Positions 48,115 through 57,446 of a DNA stretch of 64,000 bases are shown here, piece after piece. How positions within the stretch are numbered: position 1 is the stretch's first letter; each line of letters begins with the position of its first letter. The translations under genes were made by a program, and so were the position numbers. The DNA is from Thioclava marina (GTDB taxonomy: Bacteria; Pseudomonadota; Alphaproteobacteria; Rhodobacterales; Rhodobacteraceae). The DNA is taken from positions 1-64,000 of the forward strand of contig NZ_MPZS01000002.1 of the NCBI RefSeq assembly GCF_002020135.1, in the 5' to 3' direction. Below the pieces are notes generated by a model. It ran no database searches. It was not told where the DNA came from and was given only the letters and a program-made list of their open reading frames with translations.

Positions 48115-49502
48115 TACAGCTGGCTCCCCACGGTGCGGTGGTAGTGGATCGAGGCCACTGCGCAGGAGGCGAGCCGCGCCATCCCGCTATCGGAGCGCGA
48201 ATTGAGGATCACCGGCACTTTCGCGCCCAGCACCAGCCCCGCCCCTTCGGCGTGGGAGATATAGGCAAGCTGCTTGGCCAGCATATTGGCCGAGTCGATG
48301 CCCGGTGCGACCAACACCTCGGCGCGGCCCGCCACGTTCGAGCGGATCCCCTTGGTGCGCGCGGCCCCCAGATCGACCGCGTTATCCATCGCGAGCGGTC
48401 CGTCGACGTCGCCCCCCTTGATCTGTCCGCGCTCGGCCATCTTCGACAGCAGCGCCGCATCAAGCGAAGACGGGATCGCGGGCGTCACGGTCTCGACCGC
48501 CGACAGAACGCCCACTTTCGGCACCTCGATCCCGATCGAGATCGCCACGTCGATCGCGTTTTGCACGATATGCACCTTGGTCTCGAGATCGGGCGCGATG
48601 TTGATTGCGGCATCGGTGACGATGAGCGGGTGGACAACGCCCGGCACATCCATCACGAAGACATGGGTGAAACGCTTGCCGACCCGCAGCCCGGTAGCCT
48701 TGTCGAGCATCGGTTTCAGCAGCGCATCGGTGTGCAGATGCCCCTTCATCACCGCGCCGGCGCGGCCTTCGTTGACCAGCTCCACCGCCATGCGCGCTGC
48801 GTCGCGCGCGGTCTCGGCGGGCAGGATCTCGAATTTGGTCACACCGCGGCCCAGTTCTTTCGCCGCTGCCATGATCTTCTCGGGGTGGCCGATCAGCAGC
48901 GGTTCGATGATCTTGTGTTCGGCCGCGAGGATCGCACCGTCGAGCGACACGGGTTCTTCGGGGCAGACGACGGCGGTGACCAGATCGGGCAGCGGCTCTG
49001 CCTTTTCCAGAAGCTTTTCGAAATGGCGATGGCGCTGCGAAATCAGGCCCGGCACTTCGAGCGCGTCGAATTTCAGGTGGTTCTTCGGTGCGACGACTAC
49101 GGCCTCGCCCTCGACGATGACCGCGTTATCTCCGACCCGTGTCACCTCCGTCTTCAGGCGCAACATTCCACCTTCGAGCTTCTCGACAACCTCGACGCGA
49201 GCGCAAAGCTCTTCTCCCGCTACGGCGCGGTCATGGAAGCGCAGCGATTGCGAGCGATATAGCGTCCCCGGACCGGGCAACTGGTTACCCAGCACCGCCG
49301 TGATCAGCGAGGCCACGAACATGCCCGGCGCGTAGGCCTCCTTGACCCCGTCGCCATCGCCATCCTCAGCCTCGAGATGAACCGGGTTGTGATTGCCCGA
49401 AGCGGCGGCAAAAACGTAGAAATCGTCAGCGGTGCAGAGCCGCTTGAACTCGGCCGTCTGGCCGACCTCGATTTCCTCCCATTTCCGGCTTTCGAAAATC
49501 AT
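48114..49502 (-). CDS. MaoC hydratase-phosphate acetyltransferase fusion protein
   Basis: A 462-residue two-domain protein. Residues 1-150 form a MaoC-type hotdog domain, with FYVFAAASGNHNPVHLEAE (28-46). The usual catalytic SGD-x-N is SGN here, so Asp is replaced by Asn, while the His is kept. Residues about 160-462 are a phosphate acetyl/butyryl transferase (VVCPEEPVSLDGAILAAE, GAVMKGHLHTDALLKP, RLTHVFVMDVPG-like KRFTHVFVMDVPG). It would exchange acetyl-CoA and acetyl phosphate for AckA, whose start overlaps its stop. The fusion is known elsewhere as bifunctional enoyl-CoA hydratase/phosphate acetyltransferase. AAGGAGA sets the start. Confidence 0.9.
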   Translation of the reverse strand: MIFESRKWEEIEVGQTAEFKRLCTADDFYVFAAASGNHNPVHLEAEDGDGDGVKEAYAPGMFVASLITAVLGNQLPGPGTLYRSQSLRFHDRAVAGEELCARVEVVEKLEGGMLRLKTEVTRVGDNAVIVEGEAVVVAPKNHLKFDALEVPGLISQRHRHFEKLLEKAEPLPDLVTAVVCPEEPVSLDGAILAAEHKIIEPLLIGHPEKIMAAAKELGRGVTKFEILPAETARDAARMAVELVNEGRAGAVMKGHLHTDALLKPMLDKATGLRVGKRFTHVFVMDVPGVVHPLIVTDAAINIAPDLETKVHIVQNAIDVAISIGIEVPKVGVLSAVETVTPAIPSSLDAALLSKMAERGQIKGGDVDGPLAMDNAVDLGAARTKGIRSNVAGRAEVLVAPGIDSANMLAKQLAYISHAEGAGLVLGAKVPVILNSRSDSGMARLASCAVASIHYHRTVGSQL

Positions 49503-49683
49503 CCCAGTCTCCTTCGCGATCCGTTCCTGGCGCAACTCTGCCGAATTCGCGCGCCTCTAGCTAGGCCGGACAACGTTACAAATCCTTGATCCGAGACAAA
49601 AACCGCCGACATTTTTTCGCGCCCCTTTCCCTTCGCCAGCGATGCGCCTAATGCTTGGGCGACTTGAAAAGGGGAGACGGGAC

Positions 49684-51060
49684 ATGGCACTGGCGCAGGC
49701 TTTGGCGGAGCTTGAAAACCTTCTGGGCAAGCGCCTTGCCACAAATCAGGCAGAGCGCGACCAGCATGGCCGCTCCGAGACATGGTTCCCCGCAAGCCCG
49801 CCCGATGCGGTCGCCTATCCCGAGACCACACAGGAGGTCAGCGAGATCGTGAAGATCTGCGCCACCCATGACGTGCCGATCACCGCCTGGGGTACGGGCA
49901 CGTCGCTGGAAGGCCACGCGCTGCCGATCCGGGGCGGGATCAGCCTCGATCTGATGCGGATGGACAAAGTGGTCGAGGTTCTTGCCGAGGATATGCAGGT
50001 GCGCGTGCAGCCCGGGGTGACGCGCGAGGCGCTCAATACCGATCTGCGCGCGACGGGGCTGTTCTTCCCGGTCGATCCGGGCGCGAATGCCTCGCTTGGC
50101 GGGATGGCGGCGACGCGGGCGAGCGGCACGACGACGGTGCGCTATGGCTCGATGCGCGACAACGTGGCGGCGCTGGAGGTGGTGATGGCCGACGGGCGGA
50201 TCATCCGCACCGGCAGCCGCGCGAAGAAATCTGCCGCCGGTTACGATCTGACCGCGCTGATGCTGGGCTCGGAGGGCACGCTCGGGATCATCACCGAACT
50301 GACGCTGAAGCTGCATGGCCAGCCCGAGGCGATCTCGTCGGCCGTCTGCGCTTTCGACACGCTGGAAGCGGCGGTCGAGACGGTGCAGCTGACGATCCAG
50401 ATGGGCATCCCGATGGCGCGGATCGAGTTCGTCGACGACCTGACCGCGCAGATCTTCAACGAGGCCAATGGCACGAACTTCCCCGCGAAACCCCATCTGA
50501 TGATCGAGTTTCATGGCTCGGAAAGCGGCGTGGCCGAGGCCTCGGAGCGCTTCGGCGAAGTGGTAGCCGAGATGGGCGGGGCCGATTTCCAATGGGCCAC
50601 GACCACTGAGGACCGCAACCGGCTGTGGAAGATGCGCCACGGCGCCTACCCTGCCTCGATCGCGCATCGCCCGGGCTGCATGGGCCTCGTGACCGATATC
50701 TGCGTGCCGATCTCGCGACTGGCAGAAGCCGTGGCCGAGACCAAGCATGACATCGAAGCGGCAGGATTGATCGGGCCGGTGGTGGGCCATGTCGGCGACG
50801 GGAACTTCCATTCGGTGCTGCTGCTCGATCCCGAAGACAAGGACGAGTTCAAGCGCGCCAAGGCCGTGGCCGCGAAGATGGCCGAGCGGGCGCTGGCGAT
50901 GGGCGGCACGGTGACCGGCGAGCATGGCATCGGCATGGGCAAGATGGGCTATATGCGCGACGAGCATGGCGCAGGCTGGGACGTTATGGGCCAGATCAAG
51001 CGCGCGCTCGACCCTCAGAACATTCTCAATCCCGGCAAACTGGTGGAGCAGAACGGATGA
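49684..51060 (+). CDS. dld: D-lactate dehydrogenase (cytochrome), FAD-linked
   Basis: A 458-residue FAD enzyme of the LDHD/Dld1 type, which oxidises D-lactate (or related 2-hydroxyacids) to pyruvate and passes electrons to the respiratory chain. The PCMH FAD-binding region has VPITAWGTGTSLEGH and FFPVDPGANASLGGMAAT, with YGSMRDNV following. The C-terminal FAD-oxidase domain has GHVGDGNFHS and TGEHGIGMGK. It is divergent from the pta-ackA pair, which suggests a lactate-to-acetate role (inference). GGGGAGACGG precedes the ATG. Glycolate oxidase subunit GlcD is the main alternative. Confidence 0.88.
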   Translation: MALAQALAELENLLGKRLATNQAERDQHGRSETWFPASPPDAVAYPETTQEVSEIVKICATHDVPITAWGTGTSLEGHALPIRGGISLDLMRMDKVVEVLAEDMQVRVQPGVTREALNTDLRATGLFFPVDPGANASLGGMAATRASGTTTVRYGSMRDNVAALEVVMADGRIIRTGSRAKKSAAGYDLTALMLGSEGTLGIITELTLKLHGQPEAISSAVCAFDTLEAAVETVQLTIQMGIPMARIEFVDDLTAQIFNEANGTNFPAKPHLMIEFHGSESGVAEASERFGEVVAEMGGADFQWATTTEDRNRLWKMRHGAYPASIAHRPGCMGLVTDICVPISRLAEAVAETKHDIEAAGLIGPVVGHVGDGNFHSVLLLDPEDKDEFKRAKAVAAKMAERALAMGGTVTGEHGIGMGKMGYMRDEHGAGWDVMGQIKRALDPQNILNPGKLVEQNG

Positions 51061-51449
51061 GCTTTGAAACCCCAGAAGAGCTTCCGCGGGCCTTCGCCAA
51101 GGCCTGGGGCGCGCGTGATGCGCAGATGCTGGCAAGGTTCTTCGTGACGGACGCCGATTTCCTCTCGCTCACCGGCGGGATGGCAACCGGGCGAGAGGAG
51201 ATCGCGGAACTGCTCGCGGGCGAATTGGCAGGCGCCTTCTCCCGCGCGCGCCTCGTGACCGGAAAGACGAAACTGCGCCCCGTCGGACCGGAGGCGGCCG
51301 TCATCCTGCAACGCTTCGTGCTGACCGGGATCATGAACGCTGACGGCTCCGATGCCGGCCGGATCGGCTGCACCTTGGCTGCGACGCTGGGGCTCTCGGA
51401 TGCGGGATGGGAAATCGTCGCCGCGCAATTCGTGGTGGAAGCCGGATAA
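51057..51449 (+). CDS. SnoaL/DUF4440-like small protein
   Basis: A 130-residue protein with the cone-shaped NTF2-like fold pattern: TPEELPRAFAKAWGARDAQMLARFF (N-terminal helices), DFLSLTGGMATGREEIAELL, then strands ending in WEIVAAQFVVEAG. Families with this fold include SnoaL cyclases, steroid isomerases and SgcJ/EcaC-type proteins, so a reaction cannot be assigned. The start overlaps the stop of the D-lactate dehydrogenase by four bases, so the two are co-expressed. Confidence 0.75.
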   Translation: MSFETPEELPRAFAKAWGARDAQMLARFFVTDADFLSLTGGMATGREEIAELLAGELAGAFSRARLVTGKTKLRPVGPEAAVILQRFVLTGIMNADGSDAGRIGCTLAATLGLSDAGWEIVAAQFVVEAG

Positions 51450-51494
51450 GGGCCATTTCAGCCGCCGCCGGGTCGCGCGGCTGGATCGCCAAGA

Positions 51495-51624
51495 GGGGGC
51501 GCTGCCCCCGTCGCCTGACCGCGCCTCCCCCGAGATATTTTCATCAAGAAGAAGGGAAGCCCCGCTTCGACTGGGTCGAAATATCCCGGAGTGAATGGCC
51601 GAGAGGCCAGAGGGGCAGCGCCCC
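51495..51624. repeat. Intergenic palindromic element, copy G
   Basis: Core arms CCCCCGAGATATTTTC... (51527-51554) and ...GAAATATCCCGG (51565-51589). The inner parts differ between arms here (CATCAAGAAGAAG against a GACCCAGTCGAAG-type arm). Outer palindromes are GGGGGCGCTGCCCCC (51495-51509) and GGGGCAGCGCCCC (51612-51624). It lies between convergent genes, 35 bases from the recN stop. Confidence 0.82.
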
Positions 51625-53273
51625 TACCCCTTGAGCAGATCCTGAGCCGCGGCACGGGCGGCTTCGGTCACTTCCGCCCCGGAGATCATGCGGGCGATCT
51701 CATCGGTGCGCTCGGCTGCCCCAAGCGCACGAACTTCAGAGGTCGTCATACCGTCACTGACCGATTTCGCGACGCGGAAATGGGTCGCGCCACGCGCGGC
51801 CACTTGCGGGGAATGGGTGACGACGAGCACCTGCGCGCCCTCGGCCAGACGCGCGAGCCTGCGCCCGACCGCGTCGGCGGTCGCCCCGCCCACGCCACGG
51901 TCGATCTCGTCGAAGATCAGCACCAGCGTATCGGCGCCGCGCGCGAGCACCACCTTGAGTGCCAGCAGGAAGCGCGACAGCTCCCCGCCCGAGGCAATCT
52001 TGTTGAGCGGACCTGCAGGCGCGCCGGGATTGGTGGCAACGGTGAAGCGCGCGATATCGGTGCCCTCCGCGCCCGGGTCGCCCGCACTGATCCGGGTTTC
52101 GAACACGGCGCGTTCCATCTTCAGCGGCGCGAGCTCCCCCGCCATCGCGGCATCAAGCTTGCCTGCCGCCTCCGCGCGGGCTTTCGACAGCGCAGCGGCG
52201 GCCACGTCATACATTGTCCCGGCCTTGGCAAGCGCGGCTTCCAGCGCGCCGATCCCTTCCTCGCCCGCATCGAGAGCCGCCAGTTTCTCGCGCAGCCCTT
52301 CGGCGAAACTTCCCAGCTCATCGGCGAGCACACCATGCTTGCGCGCAAGCGCCCGGATCGCGAAAAGGCGCTCCTCGCAGGCTTCCAACGCGTGCGGGTC
52401 GAAATCGAGCGCATCGAGCGCCTCTTCTACTCCCTGCGCCGCCTCACCCAGTTCAAGCAGCGCGCGCTCGAGCGCCTCGAGTGGTGCATCGAGCCGTCCC
52501 TCGGCTCGGTCCGCAGCCCCTTGCAGCCAGCGGTCGGCATCGCGCATCGCACCCTCCGCCCCTTCCGGACCCAAGGCTGCGAACGCCCGTGCCACGTCTT
52601 CGCGGATCTTCGCCGCGCCCTGCATCAGGCGACGCTGACTGTCGAGTTCGGCCTCCTCACCGGGTTTCGGATCGAGCTTGTCGAGTTCGCCCACCGCATG
52701 GCGCAGGAACTCTTCCTCGTCCTTGACCGCGGCCAGAGCGGCACGGGCGGCGTCGAGCTTGCGCGCGGCCTCGGCGCGGGCTTTCCACGCCGCGCGGGTT
52801 GCACCGAGCAGATCGTCATGGCCCGCGAACGCATCGAGCAGCGCCCGGTGCCCGCGTTCGTTAAGCAAGCCGCCATCATCCTGCTGCCCGTGCAGTTCCA
52901 CCAGCGAGGCCGAGACCTGCCGCAGCACATCGCCCGAGGCGCGCCGGTCGTTGATCCAGGCGGTCTTGCGCCCATCACGCGCGTTGACCCGGCGCAGGAT
53001 CAGCTCGTCGGAGACCGGAATACCGGCTTCGTCGAGCACCGCGCGGGCAGGATGGCCCGTGGGCAGTTCGAACACGGCCGTGACTTCGCCCTGATCTGCG
53101 CCCTGTCGCACCAGTTCGGCGCGCCCACGCCAGCCCAGCACGAAGCCCAGACAGTCGAGCAGGATCGACTTGCCCGCGCCGGTCTCCCCGGTGAGCACAT
53201 TGAGGCCGGGGCCGAAATCCAGCTCCAGCCTCTCGATGATCAGAATGTCGCGGATATCCAGCGATCGCAGCAT
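51624..53273 (-). CDS. recN: DNA repair protein RecN
   Basis: A 549-residue SMC-like ATPase that acts early in double-strand break repair by holding DNA ends. The N-terminal ATPase half has VLTGETGAGKSILLDCLG (Walker A, near residues 27-44). The middle (about 160-350) is coiled-coil. The C-terminal half has the signature ASGGELSRFLLALK and Walker B TLVLIFDEIDRGVGG, then VLVVTHSPQVAA. It follows bamD by 18 bases. The long plus-strand frame through this gene is an antisense shadow. Confidence 0.95.
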   Translation of the reverse strand: MLRSLDIRDILIIERLELDFGPGLNVLTGETGAGKSILLDCLGFVLGWRGRAELVRQGADQGEVTAVFELPTGHPARAVLDEAGIPVSDELILRRVNARDGRKTAWINDRRASGDVLRQVSASLVELHGQQDDGGLLNERGHRALLDAFAGHDDLLGATRAAWKARAEAARKLDAARAALAAVKDEEEFLRHAVGELDKLDPKPGEEAELDSQRRLMQGAAKIREDVARAFAALGPEGAEGAMRDADRWLQGAADRAEGRLDAPLEALERALLELGEAAQGVEEALDALDFDPHALEACEERLFAIRALARKHGVLADELGSFAEGLREKLAALDAGEEGIGALEAALAKAGTMYDVAAAALSKARAEAAGKLDAAMAGELAPLKMERAVFETRISAGDPGAEGTDIARFTVATNPGAPAGPLNKIASGGELSRFLLALKVVLARGADTLVLIFDEIDRGVGGATADAVGRRLARLAEGAQVLVVTHSPQVAARGATHFRVAKSVSDGMTTSEVRALGAAERTDEIARMISGAEVTEAARAAAQDLLKG

Positions 53274-53291
53274 GTCAGGCCGCCGCCCCGG

Positions 53292-54140
53292 TCAGAGCCA
53301 CTCGCCGCGGATCACCTGCCGATAGACCTTCGCAAGCCAGCCATCGCCCTTCGCTTCGGGCTTGAGACCGCGCTTTTCGAGCAGGTTATAGGCATCCTGA
53401 TAGAAGGGCGAGGACTGGAAGTTATGGCCGAGGATCGCACCGGCCGTCTGGGCCTGATCCGTGATGCCGAGGGCGAGATAGGCCTCCACGAGACGCTCAA
53501 GCGCCTCGGGGGTGTGCGAGGTGGTCTGGAACTGTTCGACCACGACGCGGAAGCGGTTGATCGCTGCGGAATAGTTGCCGCGCTTGAGGTAGTAGCGCCC
53601 GATCTCCATCTCCTTGCCCGCGAGGTGGTCGAAGGCGAGGTCGAATTTCAGGATCGCCGACTGGGCATATTCCGAATTCGGGTATTTCTCGATCACGTCG
53701 CGCAGCGCCTGCAGCGCCTGGAAGGTCAGGCCCTGGTCGCGCCCGACCTCGTCGATCTGATCGTAATAGCTGAGCGCCAGAAGGTATTGCGCATAGGCCG
53801 CGTCCTCGTCACCAGGATAGGTGTCGAGGAAACGCTGCGCGGAGGCGCGCGCTTCTTCATATTTCTTGGCGCGGTGCTGGGCATAGGCCTCCATGATCAG
53901 CGCGCGCTTGGCCCATTGCGAATAGGGATAGAGACGCTCAACCTCGGAGAAATACTTCAGCGCATCGTTGGGACGGCGGGGATTGCCGACCTCGAGCTCG
54001 TATTCGCCGCGCTCATAGATTTGCTGAGCGGTGAAATTCTCGAGATTCGGAGCGGCATTCGGATCGGGACCGCAAGCGGCCAGCGCCGTCACAAGACCAA
54101 GAGCCCCGAGTTTCGCTGCCGCCAATTTGCCGCGCGCCAT
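53292..54140 (-). CDS. bamD: Outer-membrane assembly lipoprotein BamD
   Basis: A 282-residue lipoprotein of the BAM complex, which inserts beta-barrel proteins in the outer membrane. The signal sequence ends in TALAAC with the lipidated cysteine at about residue 23. Five TPR-like helical repeats follow (for example AQQIYERGEYELEVGNPRRP, ALKYFSEVERLYPYSQWA and LDTYPGDEDAAYAQYL). ATG 54140 is preferred; ATG 54152 has its only purine stretch directly abutting. The gene sits between lpxC and recN, as in many alphaproteobacteria. bamE is at 13373-13831. Confidence 0.92.
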   Translation of the reverse strand: MARGKLAAAKLGALGLVTALAACGPDPNAAPNLENFTAQQIYERGEYELEVGNPRRPNDALKYFSEVERLYPYSQWAKRALIMEAYAQHRAKKYEEARASAQRFLDTYPGDEDAAYAQYLLALSYYDQIDEVGRDQGLTFQALQALRDVIEKYPNSEYAQSAILKFDLAFDHLAGKEMEIGRYYLKRGNYSAAINRFRVVVEQFQTTSHTPEALERLVEAYLALGITDQAQTAGAILGHNFQSSPFYQDAYNLLEKRGLKPEAKGDGWLAKVYRQVIRGEWL

Positions 54141-54341
54141 GCCCTGCCCCATCCCTTTTTCGCTGCCGGGGAAGCCCCGGGCCCGTCTACTCTCACCCCG
54201 TGTTCCGGGGGTGTTCGGGATTTCCTAGCACAGAAAAATCCGGGGCGCAAAATGCGTTTGACGGATTTCCGGGCGGATTTGGCGTCTGCGGGACGCCACC
54301 GAACAAGAGCTTGTGTACCCGCCTCAGCGGGGGATGCAAGC

Positions 54342-55262
54342 TCAGGCGCTCACCATGACTTCGGCGCGGCAAACGCCCGCACCCGGAAGACTGTAGGCCT
54401 GTGCCGGCGAGCAGGTCTCCCAGCACCACGCATCGGGGCGCTCGAACAGGGCGCGCAGCAGATTGTTGGTCATCGCATGACCGGCGCGATTGCCGCGGTA
54501 GCGGCCGAGGATCGGGGCACCGGCAAGCGCGAGATCGCCAAGGGCGTCAAGCATCTTGTGACGGACCGGCTCATCAGCATGGCGCAGACCGCCGGGGCTG
54601 AGAACCTTGTCGCCATCGACCACGACCGCGTTCTCGAAGGTGCCGCCAAGGGCCAGACCGTGCTCTTGCATGGCATCGACATCGGCGAGACGGCAGAAGG
54701 TACGGCTGTCCATCAGCTCGCGCACGAAGGCGCCATTCGCCATTTTCAGACGCTTGCTCTGCTTGCCGATCGCGGCGTCGGTGAAATCGATACGGAAATC
54801 GATTTCAAGGCTCGCCGCGGGTTCGAGACGGGCAACCGCCGCGCCGTTGCGCACCTCGACGGGCTTGAGGATGCGGATCGCGCGCAGCTCGCCTGCAAGC
54901 TGGCGCAGACCGGCCTCGCAGAACGCGGCCACGAAAGGCGCGGACGAGCCGTCGAGGATCGGCACTTCGCCGGCGTTCAACTCGATCAGCGCATTGTGAA
55001 TGCCCGCGCCCACAAGTGCGGCCATCAGGTGTTCAATCGTCGAGACCTGCACCCCATCTTCGTTCTCGATGAGCGTACAGAGCGTGGCATTCGGAACCTT
55101 GTCCCAAAGCGCGGGGACGCGCGGGTTCACGCCGGTCACGTCAGTGCGGCGGAACACGATGCCATGGCCAGCGGGGGCGGGATGCACATGCATCTCGACC
55201 GGGGCGCCCGAATGGAGCCCAACGCCGGAAAAGGCCACGGATTTGGCAAGCGTCGTCTGCAC
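54342..55262 (-). CDS. lpxC: UDP-3-O-acyl-N-acetylglucosamine deacetylase
   Basis: LpxC removes the acetyl group from UDP-3-O-acyl-GlcNAc, the committed step of lipid A synthesis. The 306-residue protein begins with MQTTL, the family start, at a GTG (55262) with GAGG six bases upstream; a GTG at 55274 is less likely. Zinc ligands are His78 (TIEHLMAAL), His235 and Asp239 (RHKMLDALGD); catalytic His262 is in AGHAMTN and Glu77 is present. It follows ftsZ, an order widely kept in proteobacteria. Confidence 0.96.
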   Translation of the reverse strand: MQTTLAKSVAFSGVGLHSGAPVEMHVHPAPAGHGIVFRRTDVTGVNPRVPALWDKVPNATLCTLIENEDGVQVSTIEHLMAALVGAGIHNALIELNAGEVPILDGSSAPFVAAFCEAGLRQLAGELRAIRILKPVEVRNGAAVARLEPAASLEIDFRIDFTDAAIGKQSKRLKMANGAFVRELMDSRTFCRLADVDAMQEHGLALGGTFENAVVVDGDKVLSPGGLRHADEPVRHKMLDALGDLALAGAPILGRYRGNRAGHAMTNNLLRALFERPDAWCWETCSPAQAYSLPGAGVCRAEVMVSA

Positions 55263-55353
55263 GATTGACCTCACAACTTTTGTCTCTGGCGGTAACGGAA
55301 TCTCAACTCCCGGTGCCGCAGCCTCAGTTAGTCAGACCCGCCCCGCATAACAA

Positions 55354-55376
55354 TTCACTCTTTGTAACGGAGTGAA
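55354..55376 (-). promoter_or_regulatory. Dyad in the lpxC upstream region
   Basis: TTCACTC (55354-55360) and GAGTGAA (55370-55376) form a perfect 7-bp dyad with a 9-base spacer, about 90-115 bases before the lpxC start. A promoter-like pair TTTCAC and TGTTAT spans it with a 19-base gap. It could be an operator or the promoter itself. Confidence 0.35.
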
Positions 55377-55432
55377 ACAAACCGGCCCGGTCCGGGCAAA
55401 ACCTTGCGCAGGGTGCAGCAAGCTTATGATTT

Positions 55433-55463
55433 AACAAGAAAAAGGGCCGGAAAATTCCGGCCC
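55433..55463 (-). terminator. Rho-independent terminator after ftsZ
   Basis: GGGCCGGAA (55444-55452) and TTCCGGCCC (55455-55463) form the stem. On the minus strand TTTTTCTTGTT follows. It lies about 32 bases beyond the ftsZ stop and separates ftsZ from lpxC. Confidence 0.9.
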
Positions 55464-55494
55464 CTCCTCGCGATTTGTGAAACGATTTTTTCGC

Positions 55495-57177
55495 TCAGTT
55501 CGCCTGACGACGCAGGAAAGCGGGGATCTCGATGCGATCCTGATCGTCGCTCTGCTCGTCGTCATAGGCCTCGGCGCGCGGCTGAGCGGACTGATGGCGC
55601 GGGGCCGGCTGCGGCGCGGGCTGGGCTTCGGGATGGCCATGGCCGGTCATCCGGTTGATCAGCGAGTTGATCCCGAAACGCGGCTTCTCGGCCTGCGGCT
55701 GGGGCGCGGGTGCGGGCGGACGGCTCGCGGCCATCGGGCGCTGCTGAGACGCGGCCGGGGCCTTGTTCACCGCCGCTTCGAGACGACGCAGAGCCTCGGG
55801 CGAGGGCGTGCCGGGCTGACGCGGACGCGGGGCCACATAGGCTGCCTCGTCCTCGACATGCAGCTCGGGCGCGGGTTCGCTATGAGCGCGATAGGCCGGG
55901 GGCGGCAGGTCGTCCGCCACTTCCGGAGCGCGCGCTTGGTGCGCGGTAGCGGCGGCACGGGCGGCGGGCGCATCGAACAGGGTACGCTCGGGCGCGGGCT
56001 GCGGGGCCGGTTGCGGGGCCGGGTTCACGCTGAGCGCGGGGCCCGGAGCGGGCTGGTGTGCCGGCTGGGGCGCAGGTTGGGGCGCCGCGGCGGCCGGAGC
56101 CTCGTATTGCGGCTGCGGTGCGGGCTCGGGGGCGCGCTCCTGCACCGGTTCGGCGGGCTTCAGCGGCTCGGCGAGCGAGCGGCGCGGCACCGGGATCTCG
56201 GTGGTCGCGGCCAGAGCGTCGATGCCGGTCGCCACGACCGAGACGCGCATCGCGCCGTCCATTTCGGGATCCAGCGTCGAGCCGACGATGATGTTGGCGT
56301 CCGGGTCCACTTCCTCACGGATGCGGTTTGCGGCTTCGTCGAGTTCGAACAGCGTGAGGTCGTAGCCGCCGGTAATGTTGATGAGAACGCCTTTCGCGCC
56401 CTTGAGCGAGATCTCGTCGAGCAGCGGGTTGGCGATCGCCTTCTCGGCGGCCTGAACGGCGCGGTCTTCGCCGTCGGCCTGGCCGGTGCCCATCATCGCC
56501 TTGCCCATCTCGTCCATCACCGAGCGGACGTCGGCGAAGTCGAGGTTGATCAGGCCCGGGCGGACCATCAGGTCAGAGATGCCCTTGACGCCCTGATAGA
56601 GCACGTCATCTGCCATCGCGAAGGCCTCGGTGAAGGTGGTCTTCTCGTTGGCGAGGCGGAACAGGTTCTGGTTCGGGATCACGATCAGCGTGTCGACGAC
56701 CTTCTGCAGAGCATCGAGGCCCTCGTCGGCTTGACGCATCCGCTTGGCGCCTTCGAACTGGAAGGGCTTGGTGACGACGCCCACGGTCAGGACGCCGAGC
56801 TCCCGCGCCGCCTGAGCGATGATCGGAGCGGCGCCCGTGCCGGTACCACCGCCCATACCGGCGGTGATGAAGCACATATGCGCGCCGGCCAGGTGATCGA
56901 CGATGGTCTCGATGCTCTCTTCGGCGGCGGCCGCACCCACCGAGGGACGAGCGCCTGCGCCGAGACCTTCAGTCACTTTCGTACCCATCTGGACGCGGGC
57001 TTGCGATTTGGACTGCTGGAGCGCCTGGGCATCGGTATTCGCCACGACGAACTCGACACCTTCGAGCTGCTTCTCGATCATGTTGTTGACCGCATTGCCG
57101 CCCGCGCCACCGACGCCAAACACGGTGATCCGGGGCTTTAGGTCCTGCTGCTCTGACATCATCAAATTCAACGCCAT
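55495..57177 (-). CDS. ftsZ: Cell division protein FtsZ
   Basis: The tubulin-like GTPase that forms the division ring. The GTPase core covers residues about 12-325 with [10 protein letters not shown] (21-30) and the tubulin signature [10 protein letters not shown] (109-118); [11 protein letters not shown] carries the T7 loop. A very long Pro/Ala/Gln-rich linker follows (about 330-535). The C-terminal peptide [12 protein letters not shown] (about 547-558) binds FtsA and other partners. Total length 560, against 383 in E. coli. ftsA lies 269 bases upstream, a gap with a hairpin and a CtrA-like site. Confidence 0.97.
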   Translation of the reverse strand: MALNLMMSEQQDLKPRITVFGVGGAGGNAVNNMIEKQLEGVEFVVANTDAQALQQSKSQARVQMGTKVTEGLGAGARPSVGAAAAEESIETIVDHLAGAHMCFITAGMGGGTGTGAAPIIAQAARELGVLTVGVVTKPFQFEGAKRMRQADEGLDALQKVVDTLIVIPNQNLFRLANEKTTFTEAFAMADDVLYQGVKGISDLMVRPGLINLDFADVRSVMDEMGKAMMGTGQADGEDRAVQAAEKAIANPLLDEISLKGAKGVLINITGGYDLTLFELDEAANRIREEVDPDANIIVGSTLDPEMDGAMRVSVVATGIDALAATTEIPVPRRSLAEPLKPAEPVQERAPEPAPQPQYEAPAAAAPQPAPQPAHQPAPGPALSVNPAPQPAPQPAPERTLFDAPAARAAATAHQARAPEVADDLPPPAYRAHSEPAPELHVEDEAAYVAPRPRQPGTPSPEALRRLEAAVNKAPAASQQRPMAASRPPAPAPQPQAEKPRFGINSLINRMTGHGHPEAQPAPQPAPRHQSAQPRAEAYDDEQSDDQDRIEIPAFLRRQAN

Positions 57178-57224
57178 GTGGTTTGTCCGCCTGTTGTTGC
57201 TGCCCGGCCCTGTCCCAGACCGAA

Positions 57225-57239
57225 TTAAATGGAAATTAG
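57225..57239. promoter_or_regulatory. CtrA-like site upstream of ftsZ
   Basis: TTAA-N7-TTAG (57225-57239) matches seven of eight fixed bases of the CtrA consensus TTAA-N7-TTAA. It lies 48-62 bases before the ftsZ start. CtrA controls ftsZ in Caulobacter; in Rhodobacterales its targets are mostly motility genes, so this could be chance. Confidence 0.3.
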
Positions 57240-57362
57240 GCCGATTTTAGCGATGAATCGCCGCATCGTCACGTAAAAAACCGCCCCAAACCACAAAATC
57301 TGGAGTTCGCTTTTGCGTGACAAGCGGTATTTCGCGCAGGTCTCAGAATATGGTGTTGAGCA

Positions 57363-57380
57363 GGCGGCATCACTGCCGCC
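57363..57380 (-). other. Hairpin between ftsA and ftsZ
   Basis: GGCGGCA (57363-57369), loop TCAC, TGCCGCC (57374-57380), extended by GCA / TGC with a two-base bulge. It lies 67 bases beyond the ftsA stop, with no T tract. It may reduce read-through from ftsA or protect a processed 3' end. Confidence 0.45.
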
Positions 57381-57446
57381 CCTGCGATCGCTTTAAGGTC
57401 GCATGGCAGGTGCCTGAGATCGCCAGAGTTTCACTTTTTCAACATT

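Noticed and set aside
51591-55268. A 1225-codon open frame on the plus strand
   Set aside because: It runs antisense to recN, bamD and lpxC, all of which show full family motifs. Its composition is that of a high-GC shadow frame, with no protein family features.
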